NCBI GenBank assembly: GCA_016713035.1
Contig: JADJPW010000007.1
Location: 186,001 to 250,000 of the forward strand
Direction of reading: 5' to 3'
Source of the DNA: Verrucomicrobiaceae bacterium
GTDB taxonomy: Bacteria; Verrucomicrobiota; Verrucomicrobiia; Verrucomicrobiales; Verrucomicrobiaceae
DNA: 64,000 nucleotides
Part shown: positions 26,160-37,158 of the stretch, piece by piece
Position numbering within the stretch: position 1 is the first letter of the stretch
Layout of the letters: each line of letters starts with the position of its first letter
Made by a program: the position numbers and the translations under genes
The notes under the pieces: model-generated
Told to the model about the DNA's origin: nothing
Databases searched by the model: none
What the model saw: only the letters and a program-made list of their open reading frames with translations

Positions 26160-26381
26160 ATGAAACGCCTTCTCTTTTCCCTGCTCCTCGCCACTGCGCT
26201 ACGTGCTGAACCGGTACCGGACAAACTCGTGGTGCTCACGTTTGATGATTCGGTGGCGTGCCTGCCACGTTCTTCATCACGGATGGGTTTTGGGTTCCTC
26301 CTGGAAAAGACCATTGCATGACTTGGGAGCAGATCAAACATCGAGAAAGCCATCGAAGTCGTGAAAGCCGCGCGGAAGTAG
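26160..26381 (+). pseudogene. Remnant: polysaccharide deacetylase start joined to a DUF4838-like tail
   Basis: An ATG at 26160 opens a signal peptide and then KLVVLTFDDSVA, the start of a secreted polysaccharide deacetylase. Sequence then jumps to ATFFITDGFWVPPGKDHCMTW in another frame, with the intervening 15-20 residues missing. The end, from about 26341, reads IEKAIEVVKAARK and stop; it is nearly identical to the last residues of the DUF4838 protein ending at 25353. At about 222 bp it cannot encode either enzyme. Confidence 0.55.
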
Positions 26382-26454
26382 CCATCTGCACTGTTAGCTG
26401 AGGCATCCATCCGAATCGGAGCCAGAGGTGGAGCACTCTTTTCGTAGATAGAGC

Positions 26455-27211
26455 ATGAGCCCGCCATCCCTTCTCCCAAACAACTCTTCCACTTTGATCG
26501 ATGACTATGAGCGGGATGGTGTCATTCGCGTGCCTAGCTTGTTCAGCAGCACGGAGGTGGCGGCGATCCGTCGTGAGCTGGAGCGCTTCATGCGTGATGA
26601 TCTGCCATCGAAGCCTGTGGATGCACGCACGCTCGAGGCCGATGGCGAAACCGTGCGCAACCTGTGGCGATTGGAGGTGCATCATCCCGCTATGCTGCCG
26701 ATGGTGGAGAAGCCGGAGATCATCGAGCTCGTTTCGAGGCTCGTGCATGGCGAGCCGCAGCTCGTCGGCGTGGAGACGTTCAATAAACCCGCACGGATCG
26801 GCTCTGGGGTGCCCTACCACCAGGACAATGCCTACTTTTGCCAGACTCCACCGGATATGCTGACCATCTGGATCGCGATGGACCCCGTGACGATGGAGAA
26901 TGGCCCTGTGTACTATGTGCGTGGCTCTCAAAGGAATGGAATGCTGCCCACCAAGCCCTCTGGCGTGAAGGGGAACTCCATCGGTCTAGCAGAGGCACCC
27001 AGCGTGCCCCTGGAGGAGCAGTTCTGTGGCCTGCTGGAGCCGGGAGATGCGCTCATCCATCAGGTGTGAGACGATTCACCACTCTGCGCCGAATCGGAGT
27101 GACTTCCCGCGCCTGGGGCTGCTGCTCGTGTATCGTGGAAAGCACACGCAGACGGATGCTGCACTGAAAGCGGCCTACGCGGCGGCTGTCACTGCGACAC
27201 CGCCAGCGTGA
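26455..27211 (+). pseudogene. Phytanoyl-CoA dioxygenase (PhyH) family protein, frameshifted
   Basis: Residues from MSPPSLLPNNSSTLIDDY to LEPGDALIHQ form a nearly complete PhyH-type Fe(II)/2-oxoglutarate oxygenase. The iron ligands appear in the HQDN motif (VPYHQDNAYF). At 27064 an extra G shifts the frame; without it translation continues as CETIHHSAPNRSD, carrying the distal His, and ends LLVYRGKH...TATPPA. About 250 residues in total, normal for the family. It hydroxylates a small organic substrate that cannot be named. The single indel may be an error. Confidence 0.78.
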
Positions 27212-27265
27212 TGCGCTGGCGCAATTCCGAGTGTTAGGTTGGTGAAGCCGTCGCGTTTGCTTGGG

Positions 27266-28673
27266 ATGCTCAAAAGGCTCTTTCTCGTCCTCGCTCTCTG
27301 TCCGGTGCTGCATGCAGCACCTCCGAATTTCATCATGGTATTCATTGATGACATGGGCTGGGGCGACTTCTCGTGCTTTGGCAATCAAGAGGCGCAAACA
27401 CCCAACATCGACCGCATCGCGGCCGAGGGTATCCGCTTTGAGCAGTTTCATGTGAACTCGCCCATCTGCTCGCCCTCACGCTGTGCGCTGACGACAGGGC
27501 AGTATCCGCAGCGGTGGCGCATCCACTCCTATCTGAACAATCGTGCGGACAATGCCCGGCGCGGTGTGGCAGACTGGCTCGATCCACAGGCTCCCACACT
27601 GGCCCGTGTGCTCCAGAGCCATGGCTACGCGACTGGCCACTTCGGGAAGTGGCACCTCGGTGGCCAGCGTGATGTCGCAGATGCGCCGCCGATCACGGCG
27701 TATGGCTTTGATGAGTCCCTGACGAACTTTGAGGGCATGGGAGCGAAGCTGCTGCCACTCACGCTCAAACCCGGCGATGCCGAACCGGGGAAAATCTGGG
27801 GCGATGCGGTGAATCTGGGCTCTCCCGTGACGTGGATGCAGCGCAGTGAGATCACGACGGGCTTTGTGGATGCGGCGCTGAAATTCATCGACCGAGCGCA
27901 GGCCGCGAAAAGCCATTTTTGTGAACCTTGGCCCGATGACGCATAGCCCGTGGTGGCCGCCGGTGGAGAAGTGGGGCAAAACAAAGCGTGAGATGTATCA
28001 CGCCGTGCTGGAGGCCATGGATCGCCAGTTTGGCAAACTTTTCGATCACCTGCGCTCGGATGCTGCCTTGCGTGAAAACACGCTGTTGCTGATCTGCTCG
28101 GACAATGGCCCAGAGCCCGGCGCAGGCAGTGCGGGGCCATTCCGTGGCACGAAGACCACGCTTTACGAGGGCGGCACGCGTTCACCGCTGATCGTCTGGG
28201 GCCCGGGCCTCCATGAAAAGGCAGCCGCGGGCTCTGTGAATGCAGAATCCGTCTTTGCAGCCTTCGACATCGCGCCTTCGTTACTCTCCATCGCGCAGAT
28301 CGAGCCCACAGACACGGACTTTGATGGTGAAGACATCTCCCCTGCCCTGCTCGGGCAAAAGCAAGTCTCGCGTGCCAAGCCGATCTTCTGGCGACGCCCA
28401 CCAGATCGCAAAACCGCATCCGCGAAGCTCACCGAGCGTCTGCCGGATCTAGCGATGCGTGATGGACGCTGGAAGCTGCTGTGCGAATACGATGGCACGC
28501 AGCCACAGCTCTATGATTTGGCAAAAGATCGCGGCGAAAGGACCAATCTGGCCACTCAGCAGCCAGACACCGTGCTGCGCATGACGCAGCAGCTCCTCGC
28601 CTGGCACCGCTCCATGCCTGCGGACAATGGAGCCGCTCTGGGTGCAACCTCTGCCCCAGGAGCCAAGAAGTAA
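27266..28673 (+). pseudogene. Secreted sulfatase, frameshifted
   Basis: The ATG at 27266 gives a signal peptide (LKRLFLVLALCPVLHAA). MVFIDDMGWGDFSCFG has the metal-site Asp pair, and the formylglycine motif is CSPSR in PICSPSRCALTTGQY. The frame breaks near 27915-27945, where PFFVNLWPDD would be expected. Small deletions in a T-run, in CTTTGG and at GTG explain the change. It resumes as HSPWWPPVEKWGKTKREMY and runs to SDNGPEPG and the end. Corrected length is about 470 residues. It is adjacent to a second sulfatase gene. Confidence 0.8.
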
Positions 28674-28683
28674 TCCACGGCAC

Positions 28684-30142
28684 ATGCAGACTCTCTCCTT
28701 CTTCCCACGCGGCACGCTCACACTGCTGCTCTGCATCATCGGCACGGTGCTGTGTGAGGCCGCAGCGCCAGATGTCCTGCTCATCCTCGTCGATGATCTG
28801 AAGCCCGCGCTCGGCTGCTATGGCGATCCGCTGGCGAAGACGCCCACATCGACCGGCTGGCGGCGCGGGGGGATGCGCTTTGACATGGCGTATTGCAATC
28901 AGGCGGTGTGTGCGCCGTCACGCTTCACGCTGATGCTGGGTGCACACTCGACCACGACGGGCCTGTATGACCTGAGCAGTCGATTGAGGGCCAAACTGCC
29001 AGATGCTGTGACGCTGCCGCAGCACTTCGCGAAACACGGCGGCTACATCACCGAATCGATCGGCAAGGTCTTCCACATCGGCCATGGCAATCAGGGGTGA
29101 TCCGCAGTCGTTCAGCGTCCCGCACTTCAAAGACAAGGTGATCGAGTATCTCGACCCTGCGAGCACGCAGGGCGGCCAGCTCACGCGGGAGGAGGCCTTG
29201 TTCACGAATCAAAAGCTCGACCGCATCCGTGATCTGCCGCGTGGAGCTGCCTTCGAGGCACCTGAGGCACCGGATGATGCCTACGCGGATGGTCGCGTGG
29301 CGGCAGAGACGATCAAACGGCTGCAAAAGGCCCAAAAGCCGTTTTTCATCGCAGCGGGCTTTGTGCGGCCGCATCTGCCATTCTGTGCTCCGAAGAAGTA
29401 TTGGGACCTGCACGATGCGAAAGCGCTACCGATGCCCGTTTTTGAAAAAATGCCCGCTGGATCGCCCACCGTGGCAAAGAAGCGCGGCGGCGAGATCGTG
29501 GCGTATGCGCTGGATGAGCCCTTCGACCGTGAAACAGAAGCTCATCCACGGCTACTGCTCTTTGCCACGAGCTACGTGGATACGCAGATCGGCCGTGTGC
29601 TGGATGAAAGCTGGATCGACTAGGACTGGCGCAGGACACGATCATCGTGCTGTGGGGCGATCATGGCTTTCATCTGGGTGATCTGGGCATCTGGACGAAG
29701 CACACGAACTATGAGCAAGCGAACCGCATCCCACTGCTGATCATCGCACCTGGTGTGACGCAGGCTGGGAGCAGCACGCGGCAACTGGCAGAGAGTGTGG
29801 ATGTCTTTCCCACTCTCGCTGAGCTGGCTGGACTGCCCGCGCCCGCTGGAGCACAGCGCATCGACGGAGTGAGCCTGGTGCCAGTGCTGCGTGATCCACA
29901 GGCCCGAGTGCGAGATCACGCGTTTCATTGTTTCCCAAAGCAAAAAATGGGCCGCGCTATCCGCACCGAGCGCTATCGGCTGGTGGAGTGGAAAAAAGCC
30001 GGTGCGGCACCTGAAACAGCGGAGCTAGAGCTTTATGACTATGCCCAGGACCCGCTGGGAGACGCGGAATCTCGCGGCAGAGCAGCCCGAGGTGGTGAAA
30101 TCACTCCGCGCCATCCTCGCACGGCACCCGGAGGCACGTTGA
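28684..30142 (+). pseudogene. Secreted iduronate-2-sulfatase-like sulfatase, several frameshifts
   Basis: The ATG at 28684 opens a signal peptide, then DVLLILVDDLKPALGCYGD and the formylglycine motif CAPSR (QAVCAPSRFTLMLGA), the iduronate-sulfatase type. A lost A near 28848 and an extra G near 28868 cancel, corrupting only TPNIDRLAARG. Further shifts near 29095, 29625 and 30058 split the rest, which includes VLWGDHGFHLGDLGIWTKH. The final stop is approximate. Gene order sulfatase-sulfatase-PL14-like suggests a sulfated polysaccharide locus. Confidence 0.75.
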
Positions 30143-30171
30143 CAAGCGGCTCGCATCGCTCAAAGGGCAGC

Positions 30172-30947
30172 ATGATCCGTGACGCGATTTGTTTCCTTCT
30201 CTGCGCAGTTACTTTGCAGGCCCAGAGCCTGCTGGACATCCATCTAGGCGGAAAAGCCGGCCAAGTCTATTCCGTGACGCAGTGGAAGAAGGACTGGCCG
30301 GGCTGCGAATTCGAGGATGGCGTGAAGGAAGGCCGCGTGACGCTGATACGGCATGGGCAGGAGCCCTGGCTGCGGGGTGCTCTATCCAGCCGGCAGTCAC
30401 GGCTCAGACGCGGGTGGAGCAGGCTGGCGCTGCCCTTTTGGCCGTGTGGAGGCCGCCGAGCTGCGCTACACGGTGCAGTTCCAGGAAGCGTTCGACTTTG
30501 TCAAAGGCGGCAAGCTACCGGGGCTGTGCGGTGGCCCGAAAACGATCACCGGCGGAGATGCGGTGAATGGGCGTGATGGCTTCTCCGCACGCGTGATGTG
30601 GCGGCGTGATGGCCGTGGGCAGGCCTATGTGTATCACATGCACCAGCCATCGAAGTATGGGGATGAATTCGACTTCCCAGAGGCATTCCGCTTTGTGCCG
30701 GGAAAGCCGGTCGCTATCCGCATGCAGGTGGTGATGAATCATGCCGGACAGCGTGATGGCAGCCTGCGTGTGTGGGCCGATGATCAGCTCATGGTGGAGA
30801 AAAAGAACCTGCAATGGCGTGAGAGCGCGAGCTACGGCGTCGATTCGCTGCTGTTCAATACCTTCCACGGCGGCAGTGATGCGAGCTGGGCCCCATCACG
30901 CGATGTGGGCAGAGTTCAGCCGCTTTCAGGTCCAGAGGATGCCGTGA
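30172..30947 (+). pseudogene. Secreted polysaccharide lyase-like protein (PL14 type), frameshifted
   Basis: After a signal peptide (MIRDAICFLLCAVTLQAQ) and an N-terminal half, the protein shows FVKGGKLPGLCGGP, GRDGFSARVMWRRDGRGQ and FNTFHGGSDASWAP. This is the core pattern of alginate-lyase/PL14-like beta-sandwich proteins. One frame change lies near 30365 and another near 30905, after which AEFSRFQVQRMP completes the usual C-terminus. It would cleave uronic acid-containing polysaccharides by beta-elimination, if active. It directly follows two sulfatase genes. Confidence 0.7.
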
Positions 30948-30953
30948 ATCGCA

Positions 30954-32359
30954 TCACGCCAGTAGCGCCTTGACCACCTCGCCACTGACATCGGTAAGGC
31001 GGTAATCACGGCCCTGGAAGCGGTAGGTGAGCTGCTCGTGATCAAAGCCGAGCTGGTGGAGCATGGTGGCGTGCAGATCCTGCACGGAGACGCGATTCTC
31101 CACGGCGGAGTAGCCGAATTCATCTGTCGCGCCGTACATTTGGCCACCTTTGATGCCGCCACCGGCCATCCACATGGTGAAGCCCTTCGGATGGTGATCG
31201 CGGCCCTTGCCATTCTCCGCCACGGGCGAGCGACCGAACTCACCACCCCAGACCACGAGCGTGCTGTCGAGCATGCCGCTGATTTTCAGATCATCGAGCA
31301 GCGCGGCGATGGGGCCATCCGTCTCGGCGCAGTGGAGGTCGTGGTTTTTTTTTCAGATCATCATGGGCATCCCAGGCCTTCGGGCCCTCATTGCCACCGC
31401 TATAGACCTGGACGAAGCGCACACCGCGCTCCACCAGCCGCCGTGCGAGTAGGCAATTCTTCCCAAAGTGTGAGGTGGTCTGGTGATCGAGGCCGTACAT
31501 TTTGCGCACGCTTTCTGGCTCACTAGAGAGGTCGGTGCACTCGCTGGCACTCATCTGCATGCGAAAGGCGAGCTCGTAGGTGTTGATGCGGGCGGCGAGC
31601 TGTGTCTCTGCCGGGTTTGCAGCGGCGAATTCGGTGTTCCACTGCTTCAGCAAGTCCAGGCGTGCACGCTGCTGCGCACGCGACGCCTTTCGGCGCGTGA
31701 GGTAGGCGATGGGCTCACCGGTGCTGCGGAAGGGCACGCCTTGATACGCTGCTGGCATGAAGCCGTTCGACCAATTCAGCGCTCCATTCACCGGTGCACC
31801 CTGATGATCCAGGAGCACGACAAAGGCAGGCAGATTCTCACTTTCACTGCCTAGGCCATACGTCACCCAGGAGCCCATGCACGGCCTGCCAGGTAGGATG
31901 AAGCCGGTATTCATCTGGAAGATGGCGGGGCCGTGGTTGCTGCTCTGCGTGCATGCTGCGGATCACGCAGAGATCATCGGCATGCCGCGCCAGATTCGGA
32001 AACGTCTCCGCCATGTCGATGCCGGCCTGTCCATGCTTCGCAAAGCGGTAGTAGCTCTGCATGGCGACATTTTTAGTCTTTCGGCCCATGAAGGCATCCT
32101 CGGGCTTCCACACGGGGATGGCTTTGCCGTGCCATTTGGCCAGCTCGGGTTTCGGATCGAACAAATCGACGTGCGACGGCCCGCCATACATGAAGAGGAA
32201 GATCACCGATTTCGCCTTGGGAGCGAAATGGGGCATCCGTGGTGCCAGCGGATTCGCTGGGCTGAGCACTCCCTCTGCACCCAGCAGGGATTGCAGCGCC
32301 AGTGAACCGAATCCGGCCCCGGCCTGCTGTAAAATCTGACGTCGAGTGAGTGCGTGCAT
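30954..32359 (-). pseudogene. DUF1501 protein with Tat signal, frameshifted
   Basis: From ATG 32359 the protein opens with a twin-arginine type leader (ALTRRQILQQAGAGFG), then VIFLFMYGGPSHVDLFDPKP and, in a second frame, SWVTYGLGSESENLPAFVVL and VYSGGNEGPKAWDAHDD. After a 9-T run at 31345-31353 it needs a third frame for DSTLVVWGGEFGRSP and the end. These are the standard blocks of planctomycete/verrucomicrobial DUF1501 sulfatase-like proteins. They are usually encoded next to a DUF1549/DUF1553 partner, which is absent here. Confidence 0.8.
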
Positions 32360-32727
32360 GTTTGCAGTAGAACAACGCCAGCGCTTCGGCATCCTTGCTG
32401 GTATGTCCTTCGCCGCAGTCATCTGCTGGATGACTACCTGCCACTTGCAGATGAATGGGGCCTATGGGAAAATGCAGTGCCGCCACTGCGACAGGTCGCT
32501 GACAGCAGCGCCTACACTTCAGACCAACTCCGAGCCATGCTCACTCCATCCACGCTCCAGGAAGCTCCGCCCCGCGAAATGTCGGAGATGGTCCGTATCG
32601 GACTCGAGGCCAGCCGAGTCGCCACGGCGAAGATGTTGGATTACTACAAGCGCATGGGCATCCGCGTCACGCCGCAGATGACGCTGGCACCAGAACCTGT
32701 GCGCAAAAGCGGGGCCGCCGCGCCTGA
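32358..32727 (+). pseudogene. Small protein of unknown function, frameshifted
   Basis: The best reading starts at ATG 32358 (MFAVEQRQRFGILAG). It changes frame near 32408 to give RRSHLLDDYLPLADEWGLWE, then EMVRIGLEASRVATAKMLDY and ITP-like RVTPQMTLAPEP. One missing A near 32706 would restore the basic end VRKKRGRRA with TGA at 32725. It is about 120 residues, helical and charged, and I recognise no family. It diverges from the DUF1501 gene with overlapping start codons. Confidence 0.45.
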
Positions 32728-32733
32728 TGGACC

Positions 32734-32977
32734 TCACCCGCCCTGCACGGGCGGCATGATCGCCACCTCCGCGCCTTCATGCAGTGTGGCATCACGCTTC
32801 ACATACGTTTGATCGAGAGCGAGGAGCACGCTGCCATCCCACTCACGCAGTCGCGGCCAGCGCTGATAGAGGTTTTCCAGCAAATCGGCCATCCGCATGC
32901 CCTGGGGGCACTCCAGCGGCATCTCAGCCACATTGTGATGTCCCGAGGACAGAAAAAAACAGCACTCGCACAGTCAT
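32734..32977 (-). pseudogene. moaD: MoaD/ThiS-type sulfur carrier, frameshifted
   Basis: The C-terminal 65 residues are intact and end in the diagnostic Gly-Gly (GAEVAIMPPVQGG), the site of adenylation and thiocarboxylation in molybdopterin synthase small subunits. The start ATG at 32977 gives MTVRVLFFSVL, but two missing bases near 32940-32955 separate it from RDIT-NVAEMPLECPQG. The corrected length of about 82 residues is normal. It lies 5 bp downstream of hpt. No other molybdopterin gene is in the window. Confidence 0.7.
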
Positions 32978-32982
32978 GTCGG

Positions 32983-33528
32983 TCACGCAGGGTTCAGAAT
33001 GCCGATGCAGGGCAGATTACGGAAGCGGCCCTGGTAATCCATGCCGTATCCGACGACGAACTCGTCCTCGATCTCGAAGCCGATGTCCTCCGGCGACCTC
33101 ACACACACGCTCGCGCTTTTTGGCCAGCAGCACGGCTGTGCGCAGCGTCGTGGGATTTTGCGCGGCGATTTTCCCCCGCAGCACACTCAGTGTGAGGCCG
33201 GTATCGAGGATGTCATCGAGCAGCAGCACGTCTTGGTCACGGAAATCGAGCCCCGGTGGCCAGTTCATCTGAACCTCACCGCTGCTGGAGGTGCCACCAT
33301 GATAACTGCTCGCGCTCAGTGTGTAGAGCCGCACAGGCACCTCCAGATGCCGCAGCAGATCTGCTACAAGAACAGGGAGCCATCCATCAGCGCCAGTACG
33401 CTCACGGTTTTGCCCGCGTAGGCGGCATTCAGCGTCCCAGCCATCGCGGCGACACGTGTCTGGATTTGCTCTGCGGAGAGCAAAATACGTTCAAGATCCG
33501 CTAAAACTCCGGTGACAGGCGATGGCAT
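32983..33528 (-). pseudogene. hpt: Hypoxanthine phosphoribosyltransferase, frameshifted
   Basis: This purine-salvage enzyme converts hypoxanthine/guanine plus PRPP to IMP/GMP. Three frames carry its parts: LALMDGSLFL near the start, SYHGGTSSSGEV and the PRPP-binding loop VLLLDDILDTGLTL in the middle, and IEDEFVVGYGMDYQGRFRNL at the end. The breaks fall near 33355 and 33110. About 180 residues after correction, normal length. The start at 33528 (MPSPVTGVL) has no competing Met in the core. Confidence 0.85.
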
Positions 33529-33549
33529 GGTGTGCTCCTTTATAACGCG

Positions 33550-34198
33550 ATGTCCACCCCTGACAAACTCAACCTCCAAGACCTCCGCGTCAGCTACGAT
33601 CTGGATACCCTGACGGAACAGAACACGCCTGCTGATCCCGTGGAGCTTTTTCAGCTCTGGTTTCATGATGCGCTAGCCCACCAGCTCCCAGAGCCGAATG
33701 CCATGCAGCTCGCTACCGCCACAGCGGATGGCATGCCGAATGTGCGCACCGTTTTGCTCAAAGGCATCGACGCACGAGGCTTTCAGTTTTTCACGAACTA
33801 CGAAAGCGCCAAAGGCCGCGAGCTGGCCGCCAATCCCCGCGCCGCAGCCTGCTTCCTATGGAATGAGCGGCACCGCCAGGCCATCGTGCGCGGCACTGTG
33901 AGCAAGCTGCCGCATGAGGAGGCGCAGGCCTACTTCGCCACGCGACCGCAGGGGCACCAGATCGGTGCCTGGGCCTCCGCGCAGAGCCAGATCATCCTGA
34001 CCGCCAGTGGCTGGAGGCCGCGCTGCGGAGTTCACAGCCAAATTCGGCCAAGAGGTGCCCTGCCCGCCTTTTTGGGGCGGATACACGCTGCTGCCGAGTG
34101 AGATCGAGTTCTGGCAAGGCCGCACGAGCCGCCTGCATGATCGCCTTCTCTACATCCGTGAAAATGGAGCCTGGGTGAAGAAGCGCGTGAGTCCATGA
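33550..34198 (+). pseudogene. pdxH: Pyridoxamine 5'-phosphate oxidase, frameshifted
   Basis: This FMN enzyme makes pyridoxal 5'-phosphate. Residues 1-150 are intact from ATG 33550, with NAMQLATATADGMPNVRTVLLKG, the FFTNYESAKGREL block and RHRQAIVRG. The frame breaks near 34000-34025 (SQII-ADRQWLEAAL expected) and resumes as CPPFWGGYTLLPSEIEFWQGRTSRLHDR, the family's C-terminal signature. Corrected length is about 215 residues. It is divergent from hpt by 21 bp, so the two may share a promoter region. Confidence 0.88.
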
Positions 34199-34218
34199 GT
34201 CCCCGCAAAAAAGTAGCC

Positions 34219-36386
34219 TCACAGCAGCTCACGCAGCCCGGTGTGTGGCGTTTGCGGCTTTCTTGGCGGCTGACGGCCAAAGCGAGCGCTTTGTCATCGC
34301 CGACGAGGATGCAGAGGCGCTTCGCACGGGTGATGGCGGTGTAGATGAGGCTGCGCTCGAGCAGGACGTAGTGCTGCGTGCTCACGGGGATGATGACGCA
34401 GGGGAATTCGCTGCCTTGGCTCTTATGAATGGTCAAAGCGTAGGCGAGTTGGTTGAACCATCGAGCTCGCCGCCGGGTTCGTAGGCGACGAGGCGGTCGG
34501 CTTCATAGCGCACCTGCACTTTGGAGTGGGTCGGTGTCGATGGAGGCGATGTGGCCGATGTCGCCGTTGAAGACGTCTTTGTCGTAGTTGTTGGCGGTTT
34601 GGATGACTTTGTCGCCGACGCGGAAGGTGGTCTGAAAGCGCTCGATCTCGAATTTCAGCTCATTGGGCGGATTGAGGGCGAGTTGCAGGGCTTCATTGAG
34701 CGACTGCGTGCCGAGCAGGTGGCGATTCATCGGCGTGAGCACCTGGATGTCGCGGATGGGGTCAAAACCATAGCGATTCGGCAGTCGTGTGTGGGCGAGC
34801 TGCACGATGGTGGCGCGGATGTCGTCGGGCGTGGCGGCTTCGAGGAAAAAGAAGTCGCTGTTCTTCACCGGCCACAGCTCCGGCACCTGACCGCGATTGA
34901 TGGCATGCGCGGTGGTGATGATGCGGCTGGTGGCGGCCTGGCGGAAGATTTCCGTGAGTTTCACGCAGGGCACCGCGCCGCTGGCGATGAGGTCATTCAA
35001 AACCATGCCGGGGCCGACGGAGGGGAGCTGATCGGCATCACCCACGATGAGCAAGTGCGCTCCGCTCGGCAATGCGGCGAGGAACTGCGCCATGAGCGGT
35101 GCGTCGATCATGCTGGCCTCATCGAGCACGAAGAGGTTGCCGACGAGCGGCTTGCCACGGTGGCGTCCCCATTGGCCTTCGCCTTGGAATTCGAGCAGGC
35201 GGTGCATCGTCTTCGCCTCCATGCCGGTGCTTTCGCTGAGGCGCTTCGCCGCACGGCCTGTCGGCGCGGCGAGCACGAGCTTCACGCCTTTGCTGTCCAA
35301 AATCATGAGGATGCTGCGCAGGATCGTCGTCTTGCCCACGCCGGGTCCGCCGGTGATGATGAGCATGCGGTGCTTCAAAGCCTCCCGCACGGCCTGCTGC
35401 TGGCTGGGAGCGAGTTCTTTGCCGGTTTTTTTCATAACCCAGGTAAAAGCGGCCTCCACGTCGATCGGGGGATAGTCCAGCGGGCAATGGGGCGAGTGAC
35501 TTCACATTCGCGGCGATGCTTTGCTCAGCGGCGCGGAGCTTGGGCAGGTAAAAAGTCGCCATGACGCTCGATTTGGCTTTCGGCGATCAGGGCCTCGATC
35601 TGCGGTGGGACGAGCGCATCCGCCTGGAGCAGCGCGATGGCTTTTTCGGCCAATTTGGCCTCTGGGAAGCAGCAGTGGCCACTTTGGGCCGCTGTTTCCA
35701 AAACATGCAAAATGGCCGCTTTGATTCGCTGCGGGGCATCTGCGGCCACTCCGAGCTGGTAGGCGATGTCATCCGCCGTTTTGAAGCCGATGCCGCGAAT
35801 GTCCTGCGCCAGCCGATACGGGTTTTCCTTCAAGATGGCCTGCGCTTCAGCACCGTAAGTCTTGTAGATGCGCAGCGCACGGGCGGAGCTGATGCCGTGC
35901 TGGTGGAGGAAGAGCATGAGGCCGTGAACGGCCTTTTGCGTCATCCACGACTCGCGGATTTCGACGCGTCGTTTTTGGCCCACGCCTTCCACGTCCTCCA
36001 GCCGCTTCGAGTCGTTTTCGATGATCTCAAACACCTTCGGGCCGAATTTTTCGACGATGCGCTTCGCATACGCCGGGCCGATGCCGTCGATCAAACCGCT
36101 GCCGAGGTAGCGCTCGATGCCGTTGAGCGAATCGGGCCTTTTCAGCTTCAATTCATCCGCTTTGAACTGCGGCCCGAAGTCGCGATTCGGCTCCCAGGTG
36201 CCGCGTGCTTCAAATTCCTCGCCCGTGACGACACGCGGTGCTTTGCCGAGCAGGCTGACGGTGTCGCGTTTGCCCTCCGGCATCACTTTGAGGATGCAGT
36301 AGCCGTTGTCCTCATTGTGAAACACCACGCGCTCCACGAATCCGCGAAGGACTTCGGATTTGGTGGTTGGGGCGTGGTGGCGGCAT
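34219..36386 (-). pseudogene. recD2: RecD2-like ATP-dependent DNA helicase, frameshifted
   Basis: This is a superfamily 1B 5'-3' helicase of the RecBC-independent RecD2 type. The N-terminal part has SEVLRGFVERVVFHNEDNGY and helix-hairpin-helix-like repeats (YLGSGLIDGIGPAYAKRI). The ATPase part shows Walker A ITGGPGVGKTT, Walker B VLDEASM, the VGDADQLPSVGPG motif and, late, TIHKSQGSEFP. At least four frame changes are needed (near 36375, 35520, 35460 and 34520-34440). It ends with TGLRELL. The start ATG at 36386 is one base out of frame with the body. Confidence 0.85.
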
Positions 36387-36571
36387 ATGCGGAAAGATAG
36401 GCCGTGCCATGAAGGGCTCGCAACAAGAAGACTCACGGCACCGCGCGTGCAGCAGAACGGCGCGGCATACGCCGCAAATTTTGAACGATAAGACCCTGCG
36501 GAGCAGAACAGACCGGACGTTGCCACAGTGAAATCGGCACGTTACTCTGTCGGCCGCCCGCTCGCTCCATC

Positions 36572-37105
36572 ATGAAATCGTCCACTTTGCTCCGCCACCT
36601 CTGCCCTGCTTGCCTGCATGCTGCTGGGCGCATGTACCTCCTCCACCATGGACTCCGTCCCTGATGAAGCAAAACTGGAATCGGTATAAGAACGCCGCAC
36701 GCAGCAGCTTCCAGGGTGAGTATGCACGCCTCATCACCGAGCGTGACTCGGGTTTTCTCACACAGGCACACACAGTGAGCAGGTGAACCGCCTGGAGGAG
36801 CGGGTGGTGCAGAAAGCGCACACCCTGGCCTGGGAGTCACACCAGATGGCCGAGCTGGAGCGAGCCGCCCAGGGAGTGCCCACCCCAGCGGCACCCCAGA
36901 TGCTCAATGCTCCGAGTGCCATGCGCGGCGGTGCAGGCGGATCATCGAACTACCGCCTCGCTCAATCAATACAACAACACGAGCGGGTCTCGGCGGCGCT
37001 AGCTCGATGACCAGCAGCCAGCTCAATACAGGCGGGAGCTATAATGGTAGCGGGGCACTTTCCACGCCCAACTACCCTGGCAGCATTTACGACGGCAACC
37101 AGTGA
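36572..37105 (+). pseudogene. Small lipoprotein of unknown function, frameshifted
   Basis: ATG 36572 gives MKSSTLLRHL and, after a frame change near 36605, LACMLLGACTSS, a lipobox with the Cys anchor. Further pieces read EYARLITERDSGFLTQAH, NRLEERVVQKAHTLAWESHQ and, near the end, GGSYNGSGALSTPNYPGSI. The tail is Gly/Ser/Asn-rich. No known family is recognised. It precedes the metal ATPase gene by 54 bp; a functional link is unproven. Start and stop are clear but the reading requires about four indels. Confidence 0.5.
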
Positions 37106-37158
37106 CGCACACGCTGGGAGAACAACGGCTTGTCAGCCATGCGCTGGCTCCGTAAAGC

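Noticed and set aside
36433..36894. 153-codon minus-strand open frame upstream of the small lipoprotein
   Set aside because: It lies opposite the lipoprotein gene, is Cys/Arg/Pro-rich without motif, and has no plausible start region.
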